Assembly (NCBI GenBank): GCA_021234155.1
Contig: JAJEKV010000004.1
Span: forward strand, 30,671,134-30,735,133
From: Isoetes taiwanensis
Lineage: Eukaryota > Streptophyta > Lycopodiopsida > Isoetales > Isoetaceae
Direction of reading: 5' to 3'
Length of the DNA stretch: 64,000 nucleotides
Part shown: positions 23,252-35,200 of the stretch, piece after piece
How the letters are laid out: each line of letters starts with the position of its first letter
Numbering within the stretch: position 1 is the first letter of the stretch
Program-made: the position numbers and the translations under genes
Notes under the pieces: model-generated
Databases searched by the model: none
What the model saw: the letters and a program-made list of their open reading frames with translations, nothing else
What the model was told of the DNA's origin: nothing

Positions 23252-24807
23252 ATGGCCGAATTCATCATTGTGCGCCATGGCGAGACTACATGGAACTCAT
23301 TAGGCAGGCTTCAGGTGCTTTTGGGTTCTATAATGACCACTACGCTATTCAATAATCAACTTCTCTAAATCAAAGCATTCGTTTTTTTTTTACAGGGGAC
23401 AATTAGAGTCTGAACTAAATGAGACCGGATTGAAGCAGGCACTAGCTGTGAGTACATGAATAGATTCCTTGATTGAGATTAGAATTGAATTATTGATTGA
23501 GATTAAATTAGAATCAGTTGGGATCTAAGTTGCGCCACTAAGCATGTCAAGAAAAGCTCATCTATGTAATATATTACTGAAAAGAAATTTTTGTAGTACC
23601 GAATACTGATTCAGACAAGCTTTGTTGCGAACAGCATGGTGAAGAAAACATTGTTGGTTCCGTTTTCTATCGGGACTTTCTTTAGCCATTTTGAGTTCAT
23701 AAGGAGCTTATCTGGTTGCAATAGTTTCTGAGCTGAGATTTTGGATAAAACTGTTTTAGTAGTTATTATTATAAAACTGCGTGTAGTTTCAGTTCACTAC
23801 ATGGATGTACAACATGGTGTGATGCTGAGTTTGTAAAAATTCATGCTGTTAGAAGGGATTCTGATTGCAAATGATGTTCTAGTTCTTATGTTACAACTTG
23901 GATAAAACTAGTCTAATGCAGGCAGTTTCAGTGGCCCTAATTGGAAGGATCTTAAGAGCTTCTTTTGTTACTGATTTGATTATCTCAAATAGAATCTTTC
24001 ATTTTCATTACAGATTGCCCGAAAAGTTAGCTACTGAACACCCAAAAATTGATGCACTCTACTCCTCTGATCTTAAGCGTGCAGCAGATACAGCTCAAAT
24101 TATTGCAGATAAGTGCGGATGCTCAAAGGTGCAGTCTTGATAATGTACTACCTCCTGTTGTGGATGTACTATAACTAATGTAGTCAGCACTAGATTACTT
24201 CTCAGATTAGTATTTGGCTTTGTATTTCATTTGGTTATTTGTTGTATAGGTCTCTTACAAGGAATCATTACGAGAGCGACATCTTGGCAAACTTCAGGGG
24301 TTTGACCAGAGGCGAGGCACATAAACTTGAACCAAAGTCATACCAAGCTTTTACATCCAGGGAGATGATTTACCTATTCCTGTGAGTATTTCATAGCGAA
24401 AGCTTATTTGGTTAATTTCAAAGTAATCAAAATGGTTATTGTAGGGTGGAGGTGAAAGCGTCAGGCAGCTCCATCAGCGTGTAAAAATGGCTATTGAAGA
24501 TATTGCTCAAAGTCATCAAGGTACTTTTTGGTTCAATGTAAGTGTAGGTACATAGATATTTGATAACCTAATAGTGATGATTACAGGTCAAAAAGTCGTA
24601 ATTGTAACTCATGGTGGAGTAATAAGGTCTCTATACCTTCATGCAAGCGGTTTGAGTTCTTGTGACAGAGTGTTGAATGCTTCAATTAACCGAATCTGCA
24701 TATCTGCTGATAATGGATGGAGCATATCTAGCTGGGGTGATGCAAAGCATTTGAAGGGCATAGGCCATTTGGCTTCATCATTTGGAGGAGATGCCCAGTC
24801 TGCATAG
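23252..24807 (+). CDS. Phosphoglycerate-mutase-like (histidine phosphatase superfamily) protein
   Basis: Six exons: 23,252-23,314, 23,396-23,447, 24,014-24,128, 24,250-24,381, 24,445-24,520 and 24,587-24,807, all with GT/AG borders, coding for about 218 residues. Exon 1 carries the phospho-acceptor motif IIVRHGETTWNS. Exon 3 has YSSDLKRAADTAQIIADKCG, exon 4 LRERHLGKLQG, exon 5 GGGESVRQLHQRV and exon 6 the second catalytic histidine in VTHGGVIRSLY. Length and motif order match the plant cytosolic PGM-like family (for example Arabidopsis At3g50520). As written, the frame is broken by four one-base changes: an extra G at 23,396, an extra C at 24,018-24,020, an extra T at 24,301-24,303 and a missing base near 24,360. 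Exons 1, 5 and 6 are intact. Either the assembly has homopolymer errors or the gene decayed recently. Substrate cannot be deduced; the family includes phosphatases as well as true mutases. Confidence 0.8.
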
Positions 24808-25197
24808 AGTGGCTTTCATGCAAGCATTGCAGTCCAGATATATGATAAAACAAAGGGAGAAAATAATGAGTCTTCTCAATTCAATTACCTAAACATGAAA
24901 CCAACTAATAGAGACTTGTGCACGCTTGAAAGGATGTCGTTGGCATAATTATGGAAATTTCAATTTGACAAGGGTTCTGAAAATGCAACATCGTCAGAAA
25001 TAACCCGAGTTTATACCCAGTTGAGTGACATTTTAGCCAGATCTTTAGCTCTTGTTTGAGTAAATACAGATGCAACAAAGATTAGCCACTAGCTTCATGC
25101 CTACAATTTGGTAAGAACTGAAATAATTAGTAAAACTAGAACCAACTGAGGTTTGTCTATAAAATTTACTCCTTGCTTCCATGAATATTTATGCACA
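24808..25197. other. Convergent intergenic region
   Basis: This is 390 bp between two stop codons of tail-to-tail genes, so it must hold both 3' ends. It is AT-rich with no exon. AATAAT- and AATAAA-like words are present, but no polyadenylation site can be fixed by eye. Confidence 0.5.
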
Positions 25198-27474
25198 TCA
25201 TTCAGCCTCGGTTTTTTCGAAAAGGAATAATAAGTCTTTGTTGTCCCGGTAAGCTTGTATCAGCGCTGCAGCCTTATATGCAAAAAATCCAAAGTACAAA
25301 GGAGCAAGCTGCAACCATCCAGACAATCAGATACACCAAGCGTTAGCAGGTCCAGCAAGAAATTTCAAGTGCCCTTGATCAATTATACGAAATATTCCTT
25401 ACTCCTAAAGATAAGAGATGCTGTGAAAGTTTAAGATGTACCTTCAACTTAAATATAAGACTGAGTCTTCATTCAAATGTGCCACAAAAGCCCACAGCAG
25501 GAAAAGTCCTGCAGGAAGGATCAGACGTGGGGAAGAAAGAGCAAAACCAAGTCCTTGAATGGTCTTTTAAGCGAGTTCTCAACATCATCACTCTAATGCC
25601 AATTCTGCAAAGTACAATACTCTTTGAAGTGTAATAGTAACTCTCAAACAATTCAGCAATTAATAAGTGTCTGCAAAGAGATATTTTGTTACCTTCTCCT
25701 TCTTTTCTTTCCAAAAACTTCTGGGATGTTTTGCTCTAGATATTCCCTCAACGTGCTTGGCAAGAAGTTGGAGGTATACCCAACTATACAGGCATATGAC
25801 ACAACAACATGAAGCAACAATGATTCAACTTGAAAATTAAATTTATCATTGAAGAGGTGAAACTCACACCTTGTACAAGCTCAATGCCATAGCTAACCGC
25901 ATCCTGTATAAATAATAAACTATCTTCACTTAAGATAGGCAACGCCATAAAGCATCTAGGTACCAAGATAATGTCTTTCAAAACTGATAAAAGAATAATA
26001 TAAGTACCCTTCTACCTCGATGGAGAGAACAACAGAGCAGTAAGCAGTGCATGCAAGTCCAACACCGATAGTCATTAATGACAACTCTCGTTTAAGCTGT
26101 GGCAAAATGACAAAGAATCTTTAAGAGCCTTTCATTATTTAGGTTCCTGGATTAAGAAACAACTGACATACTGCTTCATACTCTAGGAAGCCGATCTTCC
26201 GCCTATCTTCTCTTGCTCGTTCCTCTCCTGAATAGAATAATTATAATCAGTAAAAGATTCTGCTTTGACACGTGTGGCGCAGGACACATACGATAGACTG
26301 AGTGCTTTGATTTATAGGAGCTGATTCTAGACCCAAATCCCAACGTTTTGCTTGGCTCAATTTTAAAAATCCTTCTGCATAAGCCTCATCTTTTATCTGG
26401 AAGTTATTATTAAAAATTGTTAGCTCAAAGAATACTGTGCAAGGAACTAAGTTACATACGATGTTTTACTGCAAAGATGTTACTATAATGACATTTCAAA
26501 TCTGCAGGATTCTGACTATAACACTACTTTCCATCACAGTAAATGCCTATATGCGACAGCGTGCGACAGTCTCTGGTTTACCCATCGAAAGCGTTGCTTC
26601 TCTGGGAAACAATTAAAGTTCTAGTTGATTTCAAGTTCTATAAGCAAATAAATACCTTACATCCCAAACAACAATAAGACATGATCATGATTTGACAAAA
26701 CTGGTGCTAACCATGAAGGACTATAGCTATTCTTGTTTAAGGTCTCCAAACCAAATTATAATGCTCCTTTCTGGAAGTGTACATGTTCAGACGTCAAATG
26801 CAATCCTGCTCTGATGGTAGCAGCATATGCACTTTTGCAGGGCGGTGATCTGATGTAATTTGATGATCTTAACCTCGACAGAAAGGTTAATCATGATAAC
26901 ATTGCAGCTAACCACCTTATTATGTAATATTGTCCTGGCACAATATGTTGATTGGATGCCAAAATGATGAATTGAATTACTTACCCTTGCACATTTAGTT
27001 TGGCACGATCTATTAGACGAACTTAGCCCTTGAGAAATTACAGTTTACTGTTTTCTACCATGATAACAATTACGGTATCTAATTCCACATGAATCAAACA
27101 AATTTCTATAAGGATAGATTAAGCATGAGGGTTGGTTTACCTTCCGTAGCGTTTCAATTTCCTGTCTAACTTTCTGAATCTTTTTCTTCATCAACCTCCA
27201 AAATTCTTTTTCTCCACAACACATCAGATGCCTTTGAAATAAAGTCGAACTAGCACTGGCCCTTCGGGCCTTTAAAAATGACTCGAAAAACTCTCGGGAT
27301 GTGAGCAAATTATCTGCACAATGCAGTTTATTTCTGAAGTAAGCTGCCAACCCAAAAGAATTAATAATTAGAGAAATGGAGCTTACCGGAATTAGCCTTC
27401 CCTGCAAATGCAATGGTGGTAAAGCAAGCGTGCAGATAGTCCCATGGATAGAGCCCCTGCTCTAATCTACGAAG
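25198..27474 (-). CDS. Coiled-coil, multi-pass membrane protein, 5' end not found
   Basis: Nine exons on the minus strand: 27,387-27,474, 27,141-27,313, 26,292-26,396, 26,172-26,222 (or 26,227), 26,016-26,096, 25,870-25,903, 25,693-25,783, 25,442-25,604 and 25,198-25,308. They give about 300 residues ending KTEAE. The N-terminal visible part reads GLYPWDYLHACFTTIAFAG. A lysine/glutamate-rich coiled-coil follows (KKKIQKVRQEIETLRKIKDE). Three hydrophobic helices come next: LMTIGVGLACTAYCSVVLSI, LILPAGLFLLWAFVAHL and LAPLYFGFFAYKAAALIQAY. A basic loop FGKKRRRR lies between the first two. It resembles a plastid-membrane protein, but I cannot name the family. Exon 8 has an extra A near 25,565 and a missing T near 25,447 relative to the frame that keeps the helices. 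Upstream exons may lie beyond the LINE relic that starts at 28,130. Confidence 0.65.
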
Positions 27475-28129
27475 CTGAGGATATCAGCCCAACATTTACC
27501 ATGACGTGTCAAATGACTTGGCAAATTATTAAATATGTTTTCCACTTGGTTTTAACAAAGTGGGTTACTGCATAGTGTTCCTTTCAAAATAAAGAACTTG
27601 CGCAAAAGTAACCCTACCGTTTGGTTTAGACCACACCAAAACAAAATAAACTACACTACAATGATATTTCGCATATAATTTGCAATCTTTGTCTTTTTGC
27701 AAGTCCTCGGCTTTTTAGAGTCATGGCTAAACTAAGCCTTTTACATTCATCTCCTTTTCACATTACGTGCATGAATCCAAAAAGACCCAAAATTCTGTTA
27801 TGCATACACCCAAACATTTAGATACAATCGATTTATGGCCAATTCAACACAATCTGCAGGTGAACCATCAAAAGTTATGTTCCAAAATCAAGCACATGCT
27901 CAAGCTCAAGCACATGGAAGTTTAATCTTATTAAAATCAAGCAAACCCCTAATACCCCCTGCAACAGTTTGCCCTGGTTAAGTAAGCCGCCCAACTCATC
28001 TAGGCATCCTCAGGCATTGTGTTTATGTGTTTTGAAATAATAAGGCTTTCCACGGTTTAAATGCTTTTAACCACAATCGATTTCATCCCATGTTTCCCTT
28101 GAAGATACGTTTATTCAATTGGATCGAGC
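27475..28129. other. Gene-free stretch, probably intron or 5' region of the membrane-protein gene
   Basis: No first exon or transit peptide could be recognised on the minus strand here. The exon at 27,387-27,474 has an acceptor at its 5' side, so transcription must start further right. Confidence 0.45.
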
Positions 28130-29150
28130 AGTTTAGATGAGTTGTCTCTTGGTGTAATCTTCCACGGATATTGATGAACAAAAGTGGGAAGGATTGGATT
28201 TAAGTGACGAGAATGTAGTACATTTATTCGGTGTGAAAAACATCTCCGATGCCATAGAAAATATATCGAGAAGTTTCTTTGCATTGGACATATTCTTCCA
28301 TTGCCTCCAAAAAAAGGGAAGTATCATCTACATATTGGCTACCTTTGGGTTCCATCACATCCATCAAGACCACTTATGATGTGGTTCTTTATTGCGAGAT
28401 AGAATGGATGAATGAATGGTTTTATTGTCCATGAGAAGTAACTAGGAAGGACCTTCTACCATAATATCGAAAAGAAATGGTGCTAAAGTGCAGCCCTATC
28501 GTAATCTCTACCAATTGGAATGATGGGGATGTCTCACCAAGGAAGACCACCAGACGAGTGATTGGTAAGCTTCATTACCACATCGTGAATTTTACTAAAC
28601 AACCAAAGGTTCTCAAGAAAAGACCAACTTACACTATCATATGCTTTCCTAAAATCAATTTGGTGTATAACCTTACATTTGCATTTTTCTTGCCCAATGC
28701 AACCCTTCAAAAAGCTCTTGCTTATTAGAGAGAATACCTTTTGGATAGAAATCCTGTTTACCTAATGGAAATATGCTCCATAAGAATTTGGATTCAACTT
28801 TTTTTCGTATTCTTTAGCAACAATATTGTATATTTGATCTCTAAGATCATTCTCATAATTTTGTACACATTAGAATGAAGATAACAATGTAATTGGTCTC
28901 TAATCTTGTGATTTGGGCTCTTTGATCTTGGATATTAAAGTAATGCATCCAATATTGAGTCTTTTTTATCGAAATGCTCACTTTCAAAAGAATTTTATGC
29001 GCTTTATACACAAAAGGTTCTATCAATCAGTTAATTTAGAAGAACTTCGGTAGGGATTCCATTGAGGCTTGGACACTTTCCTTTTGCCAATGAAAAGTAA
29101 GCCTCCTTTATCTCCTTCCTAGACAAAGGTGTTCCTAGTAGATCCTTTTG
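28130..29150 (-). mobile_element. LINE reverse-transcriptase relic (minus strand)
   Basis: Read in reverse, the region contains the ordered hallmarks of a plant LINE RT in broken frames: NGIPTEVL near 29,060, IHQIDFRKAYDSV at 28,632-28,667, and the catalytic box QYVDDTSLFLEA at about 28,300-28,340 followed by the intact piece 28,133-28,327 (LLDIFSMASEMFFTPNKCTT). Frameshifts and stops separate them, so it is inactive. Its RT differs from the one at 33 kb, so at least two LINE lineages are present. Confidence 0.75.
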
Positions 29151-29304
29151 AGGGCTATAATATTTTTAGGTTTTACTTGGCAAGCATCATCTCTTCAAAA
29201 CAATCCTGCCATTCCATTTTTTTCCTCAAAAAAAAAACACCCCAAAGTAATTATGTAAGTATTCCTTGATTGTAGAGGTTCCCTAATTATTATCCATCAT
29301 CAAT

Positions 29305-30310
29305 TTGCAAAAGGTAAGTGTAAATGGGTGTTTTCTTTGTCTTGTAGCCCTAAAGAAAACTTTGAACACCTATTATCATCCTCATGTAAGTCGAGGACCC
29401 CGTTCTTCAATTACGAGGGGGCAAAATGTGGAAGTGGCACCCACTTACAAATATTTGGGAGTGGAGTTTCCTTCTACTATGCCTTTGGAATACTTCCATC
29501 ATGCTACGGCGGCAATGAGCTAGAAGCCACTATGTGCAATGGAAAAAAACGACCAGAGAACTAGAGAACGTATGATTGGGCCATCAGTCACACCGGTTCA
29601 TGGTCTTAGTGGGCAGATCCTTTCATCACGAGGCGAGATGCGGGGGGCCGATGGTTCACTTGGGCAGGTGCGAGAAAGGCTTCTTAGCACAAGCATTGTG
29701 GGTGAAGCCCATGGCCCCATATCAAATCCTATTGCGGAGACAAGCTTCTTATTTCTTGAGGATGGTGGCCCTTGATCGCCACGTCGTCTACTTTCGAAGG
29801 TAGTCTATGGGCGATGCTTTCGTCTCCTTATCGTGGCTTATCTTTGTCATAATGGGGCGCAACGCCTCAAGGCCCGCTGGAGGGAAAAAAGATCTCAGTG
29901 TCTAGCCATATGGAATGTGCAGGAGCACAAGTTCATACAGGTGCAGACAGAGGTAGCCATGACTTGAGGCAATACCTTGACACTTGCTTGCTTAGGAAGC
30001 TACGAGATGCAGCGCCCTTGAGCGGGTCAAGACAACATACTTACGGTGCCACATAAACCCCACATTGGAGCGGGACTGGAATGCTAGCTATGTACTCATT
30101 TGCCTATGAAAGGCCGCACTCATTGCCCTCGTTTTTCGCGAGTGCATGCGTCTCGAATTGAGGCGGGCTGATGGATGGGAGCCATGCCAAGGCGGGGCTT
30201 TGTCAATCTTTGCCAAATGGAGCCGTCCATACCCTTGAGCTGTCCAACATACGATCAAATCCAAATACACTATCTTTGCTGAGTTGGTCAGGCACGGCTA
30301 GCCGCTACAT
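29305..30310 (+). mobile_element. LINE ORF2 C-terminal relic (plus strand)
   Basis: The plus-strand reading RGQNVEVAPTYKYLGVEFPS at 29,400-29,475 is the characteristic post-catalytic RT segment (KYLGVEF) of non-LTR elements and parallels FKYPGIDFTTNMPWDE in the element at 33.4 kb. Downstream, broken frames to about 30,310 keep coding-like composition (for example TLERDWNASYVLICL near 30,065), as expected for the C-terminal part of ORF2. No tail or target duplication was found. Confidence 0.6.
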
Positions 30311-30890
30311 GTGATATTGAGCCGCGGCTTCCATATGGATCTTTGGGATCATATCTTTAGGAGTTTATGGATATGCAAAACGACTATGTCCTCGGACACA
30401 CACTAACATGTATATATATTTCATGATGTATATTTGTACGGTTAACAAAATTCATCTTGCCCACGGTTTTCCCTGAAAAACCCTTGGTGGGGATTTTGAT
30501 TCGAACAATAATAAATCTTTGTGCTCTTCATTGGACCCCATAGGTCATTGATCTTCATGGACGACAAAAACCGGGCAAAAACCATTCAATGTGGTGGCTA
30601 CACTAGTGAACTCTTTGCCCAAAGATTACCTAAAAAGAAATATAATTAATGAAAACGGGAATTTTTAGGTGACAAGGGCTTACGAGCCTCGTCAATTATA
30701 ACAAATTATAACAGGATAAAACAGAGCCCCTCTCGATGATGGTTGCATGTGAGCTGGCTCTAATAAATGTTAGCTACAAAGCGACCCATTAAAGGACTAA
30801 GAGATATCACTCCAAGCGTGCGTGTTTGGGGCGGCACTTAACATCGGCATATCCCACATAAAGGTTCCCAAATTATCTAGTTAGTAAGGT
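30311..30890. other. Gene-free stretch
   Basis: No features recognised. Confidence 0.5.
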
Positions 30891-32020
30891 TTTGGCAAAG
30901 GTTGGGAGAAATGGGGGTTAGGGTTTCGATAATGTTTTGGCGTGTGGGTATGGTTTCGTGGTAGAGAATCGTGGCGGGGGCTGGTGCGAGCATGGCGGCC
31001 CGATGCTCGCCCTTATTTCTTTGGAGGAGATGGTGGCCATCTTTGGGCGGCGGATGGTGTCGGTGCGAACTGGAGGCTCCACAGCATATGCCTTGCCAAA
31101 AGAGGCGTTTGTGGCAGCATTTTTTGGTCATTTGGAGACATGGCTTCTCTGTATTTAATAGTGTTTTACAAGCAGGAGGTTATATCTTTGCTTCGAGATG
31201 GGATTACCCGGTGCGAGAAAAGTTTTGGCCTGCTTGCGGTGGTGAAGAAATTCTTACGCACATTCAGAAGAATGCCGGTGATAGCGGTTATGTGGCGTGT
31301 GGGCTGATTGAGGGCTCATCGGTGTGCTCTTGATTGCCCTAATTGTGGGCGTTTTCTTCCATTATGCGTGTTTTACGTCTTTGGAGGCGGTAGAGAGACA
31401 TCGGTCATTTGTTGCGACAACGAACTTTCTTGAAAAGTACATTGGTTGTCTAAGCTGCAGTTCAATTGCCCTTTTGTGTGGGCGGAGACATGGCTGAATG
31501 CAGTGAGGTGAGCTGGAGTTGTACAATTGGAATGGCCCGAGAATGGGTGGGTGCTCCTCGGAGTTCTTTGTAAAGCGAGGACATTTTTTGTGAATAGAAG
31601 AGTTTTTCATGAGTGCGAGTTTTTGCGGTGTAATATAGAATTGGATCTGCCGGTTTCCTTTCTTGGAAAATGTAATACGACCTTCTATGTACATGTAGTA
31701 TATGAATTGGGCGTCTTAGCGGGAGCTTTTTTTTTGGACATGCACGTCTTACGTGGAAGCTTTGTTCTTCAAAGCGTGTTGGATAATTCCATGACTCTTG
31801 TTCGTCATGTTTTGTCTTGTTTGAGTTACGTTCATAATGCCTTATGCCGCGGGCGTTTTGGGCATGCTGCGCCCTTTGTGGAAGCTTCTTCACGAGGCTT
31901 CTTTCATGGCTTGTTGTTGCGAGATATGCACATCGGCAATGCAATACATGTGACATGTTCACTTTTCGTTCCCTGTTATATTCTTGTGTATCTCTTGTAA
32001 ATGCAATGTTATGACCTTCA
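30891..32020 (+). pseudogene. Coding-like block with broken frames, unassigned
   Basis: Overlapping plus-strand frames (30,937-31,158, 30,942-31,307, 30,971-31,333, then 31,527-32,000 of 157 residues) follow one another in a GC-richer stretch. This is what one longer frame with several indels would give. The last frame reads FHECEFLRCNIELDLPVSFL and ends VPCYILVYLL. The minus strand is also open at 31,462-31,962. I recognise no domain with confidence; a transposon-borne gene is possible. Confidence 0.3.
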
Positions 32021-32236
32021 CTTATTTATTTGTATGCATGAAAGTATTGGGTGTATGTAGATCGTAGAAAGCGGCGGTATGGGGTCTTGTGAGGTGTATA
32101 TGTGGGTCACGATGTGGAAATTCCACAACCCTTGATTTGGCACATTCATGGAATAATGCTTCGATCAGATGATCGAAAAAAAGCAATAAGGATAGAGCAA
32201 TAAGGTTTCGAAAATAAGGAAAAAGCAATAAGGATA

Positions 32237-35200
32237 GAAGGAAGGAAGGAAGGAAGTTTATTTTAGCGTCCACGGAGGCGAGAGGCCTATGAGGCGACAC
32301 GAAGCGAGCAAAAAGCCAAAACCCCAACACAAAAACAAACAATGTAAGCATGCGGGTAGAACCCTACTAAGGGATGAAAAAACCCCACTTGGGAGGAAAA
32401 ACCCTAACGATGGCTCTCAAATACCATGCCCGGAAAGAGCAAGTCGGCTGACGAAATCTGCGGGATGTAAGCTCGGTCGGCGCTACCATAGGTGATGCGA
32501 GTGGCCTGATGTAGCGGTGTGTCGGAGCATCTAAGATCGGTGTGCCTTTGCTGGGACATGGGCATATCTTTGGGCATGGATTGGAGGGCATGGTGCTCAT
32601 CCTCTATCCGTGCATCTCACAACAGCGACATATCCTCTCCTCCACAGGGGATCCGTGCCCGCCATTCACCCCGGCGACTGTCTCAATTACGAGGGTAATG
32701 GGAACCCGTCCTTATGGCGGCAATAGCTCTCCGTTTCTTCCGCAGAGATGTGTGCTTTCAAATACCGATGGGGTCCATGCTCAAGGCGGGATTAATCACG
32801 GCGTGATAGTGCTTTCGTCTTGGGCTTTGCAAGAGTAGAGGCATCCCGCAGTGGCGGCATAGCCCGCATCCAATTCCCCATTACATTGCATCGGGAATGC
32901 ACGCCGGTGCCACCATCGTTGGTAATCCATAGACCACCTCCTAAACCATCCCTTACAATGCTGGGTGCCATACCCTCTGCGGCCCATTTGGGGGCCCTGC
33001 GTTAACAACGGCACTGTGGGGGCAGCGATGCTCATCCATCCCATCCACCTTATGGAAGCAAGTAAGATGCCTTCGCATAGCGAGAATCTTTGTAAAGGCG
33101 AACCCGTCTCATACAACAAAATGCGATGCGATGCGGTGTCCTTCACTCCCAAGCTATATGTCAAGAAAGCTTTACGCACCCTTTCCAACCTATCCACGTA
33201 TTTTTGCTAGCTTCTTTGGGCCCCAAACCTCCACCCCATATAGCGGCACCGGCTCAACCAAAGCCCTAAGCAGGTTGTGCTCTCCTCGCCCGATCCGCGG
33301 AGATCTATCAGGCAACCAGCGTTTTTGCGCATATAAAGCCTTCCGGCTTTGGCTCTCCTCTCCACACATTCATCCCACGGCATGTTAGTAGTGAAATCAA
33401 TTCCCGGATACTTGAAGCTCCGCACCATCTCCACTTCACATCCCCCCGTAATAGAACTTCCGGGATAGGGTGTTGCGAAGACGAGGATCGAGAAGCTTAG
33501 TTTTGTGCAAGTTCTTTGTCATTCCGTTGCCCCACAGAACCCCGGGGGCATCCAAATCTTTGCATCTGGCGGCCGTGTGAGCTAGCAAAGCTACATCATC
33601 GCATATAGTGGCTGGCTCACGAGGTCGCATCGGATAATTGCACCCCGGCTCCCCATGGTGCTGCATCCACGTCTCAAGCTATCAATGTACAACCCAAAAG
33701 CGTTGGAGACAGCGGGCAGCCCTTAACTCCCATAGTGCTAGCTACGCCCGATCCTCATAAGGCGGTCGGCATAAATCCCATCATAAAGGCTGGTGCACCA
33801 CATTACGCAACTCACGGTGGAACTTCGCCAATTCTTGCAACCTGCGCCCGCGGTATGTCTGCAGGGGGCGGTATCATATGCGATCTTAAAATCTACAAGC
33901 GGCAATACAAGTCACGCCGGCTCATTCCGGCTTGCCTCCATCAACACTCTCAAAGTGAAGATATGGTTTGATTATTAGTGGGAGTGGTGGTAACTTTGCT
34001 GGCCAATTGCCCGCGCCCCGCCTCCTCGGCCCACTTAGTAAGTTTCTTCTCCACCACCCTGCCGGGGGCTTTGCAAGCGGCGAGCTTACCATAATCATCA
34101 GGTAATTAGCGGCTCATCAGGTATTACCCGGCTTTATGAGCGGGAACAACCTTACTAACCATCCACTCACGGGGGCCCCTCGCTCGAGCCTGGTTAATGA
34201 TCGCCCGTCGGGGCCCTACCTGGATGGGCCACCCCATTTCAACAACTTCGGACTGCAGCCCTGTAAATCCTTTGCCTTGCCATTCGCGGATGCACGAGAC
34301 CTGTTGAACATCCTCCCGCGTGAGCTGCGGCACCTCTCCTACGATCCGGGACCACGGCATTAGCTCTGGCGGGTCATATAACTCTAGCAGCGGTGCATCC
34401 ATTGCTCCACACTTACATTACCGACCCACTGGCTTCTTATATAACACCTTCGCCAAAAGCTTTTGGCTTTGCCATGAGCATGTCAAACAAAGCGCTCACA
34501 GGTTTTACGCCATGTATCTCCCCTTCTTGGCTTTTAGGAAGAGCTTATAGTCTTGCGGGGCTGTGTGGCAAAATTGTGGATCTATGACCAAAAGCGGTGG
34601 CTCTTTAGAGCCTTGCAATCGACATCAAACCACGGGTTCTGGGAAAATGGCGGTGTCCCTCCTTGGAGGCCCTTCCTTGCAAAGGAAGCCTCGGCGGTGG
34701 CGGCGCCCTCACCCGACCATGCACACGTCTTGCGGTGTGTAGAAGCTCTCAAACCCTGTAATTCCCGCACCAACACAGATTCATCTTGTCCACGCCCGAT
34801 AGTGTGGGATGTATGGTAACCCTCCGCCCCCTTTGCAATGTCTCCACTATTGAGTGCTCCCAATTGGTGACATAAAGCGGGTAGTGATCGACAAAACCTC
34901 CTCATCCCCATTAGCTTGTGCCAATGGAGAAGTGTGTAACCATGTCAAGTCTTTCTGGGGGCGAGAAGGTAATCCAACACACTAGCTCCCCATCACGCCT
35001 ATCACTCACGCAAGTAACACCCACGAGTGTGGCCATCGTTGCATCCATTACAAATTACCATGTCAAAACACGGCGGTGGACGGTGCTGCCAAAATGGTCT
35101 AGCCACCATATCACGGATCGCGTGTATTACGAATAGCGGTGTCTCAAGCCAAAGCCGGATCGGCATTATCGTCACCTTGGAAGGTCCCGGCTGCAAGCTG

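Noticed and set aside
31462-31962. 166-residue minus-strand frame
   Set aside because: It overlaps the plus-strand frame 31,527-32,000 with no recognised domain on either strand, so I did not call it a gene.
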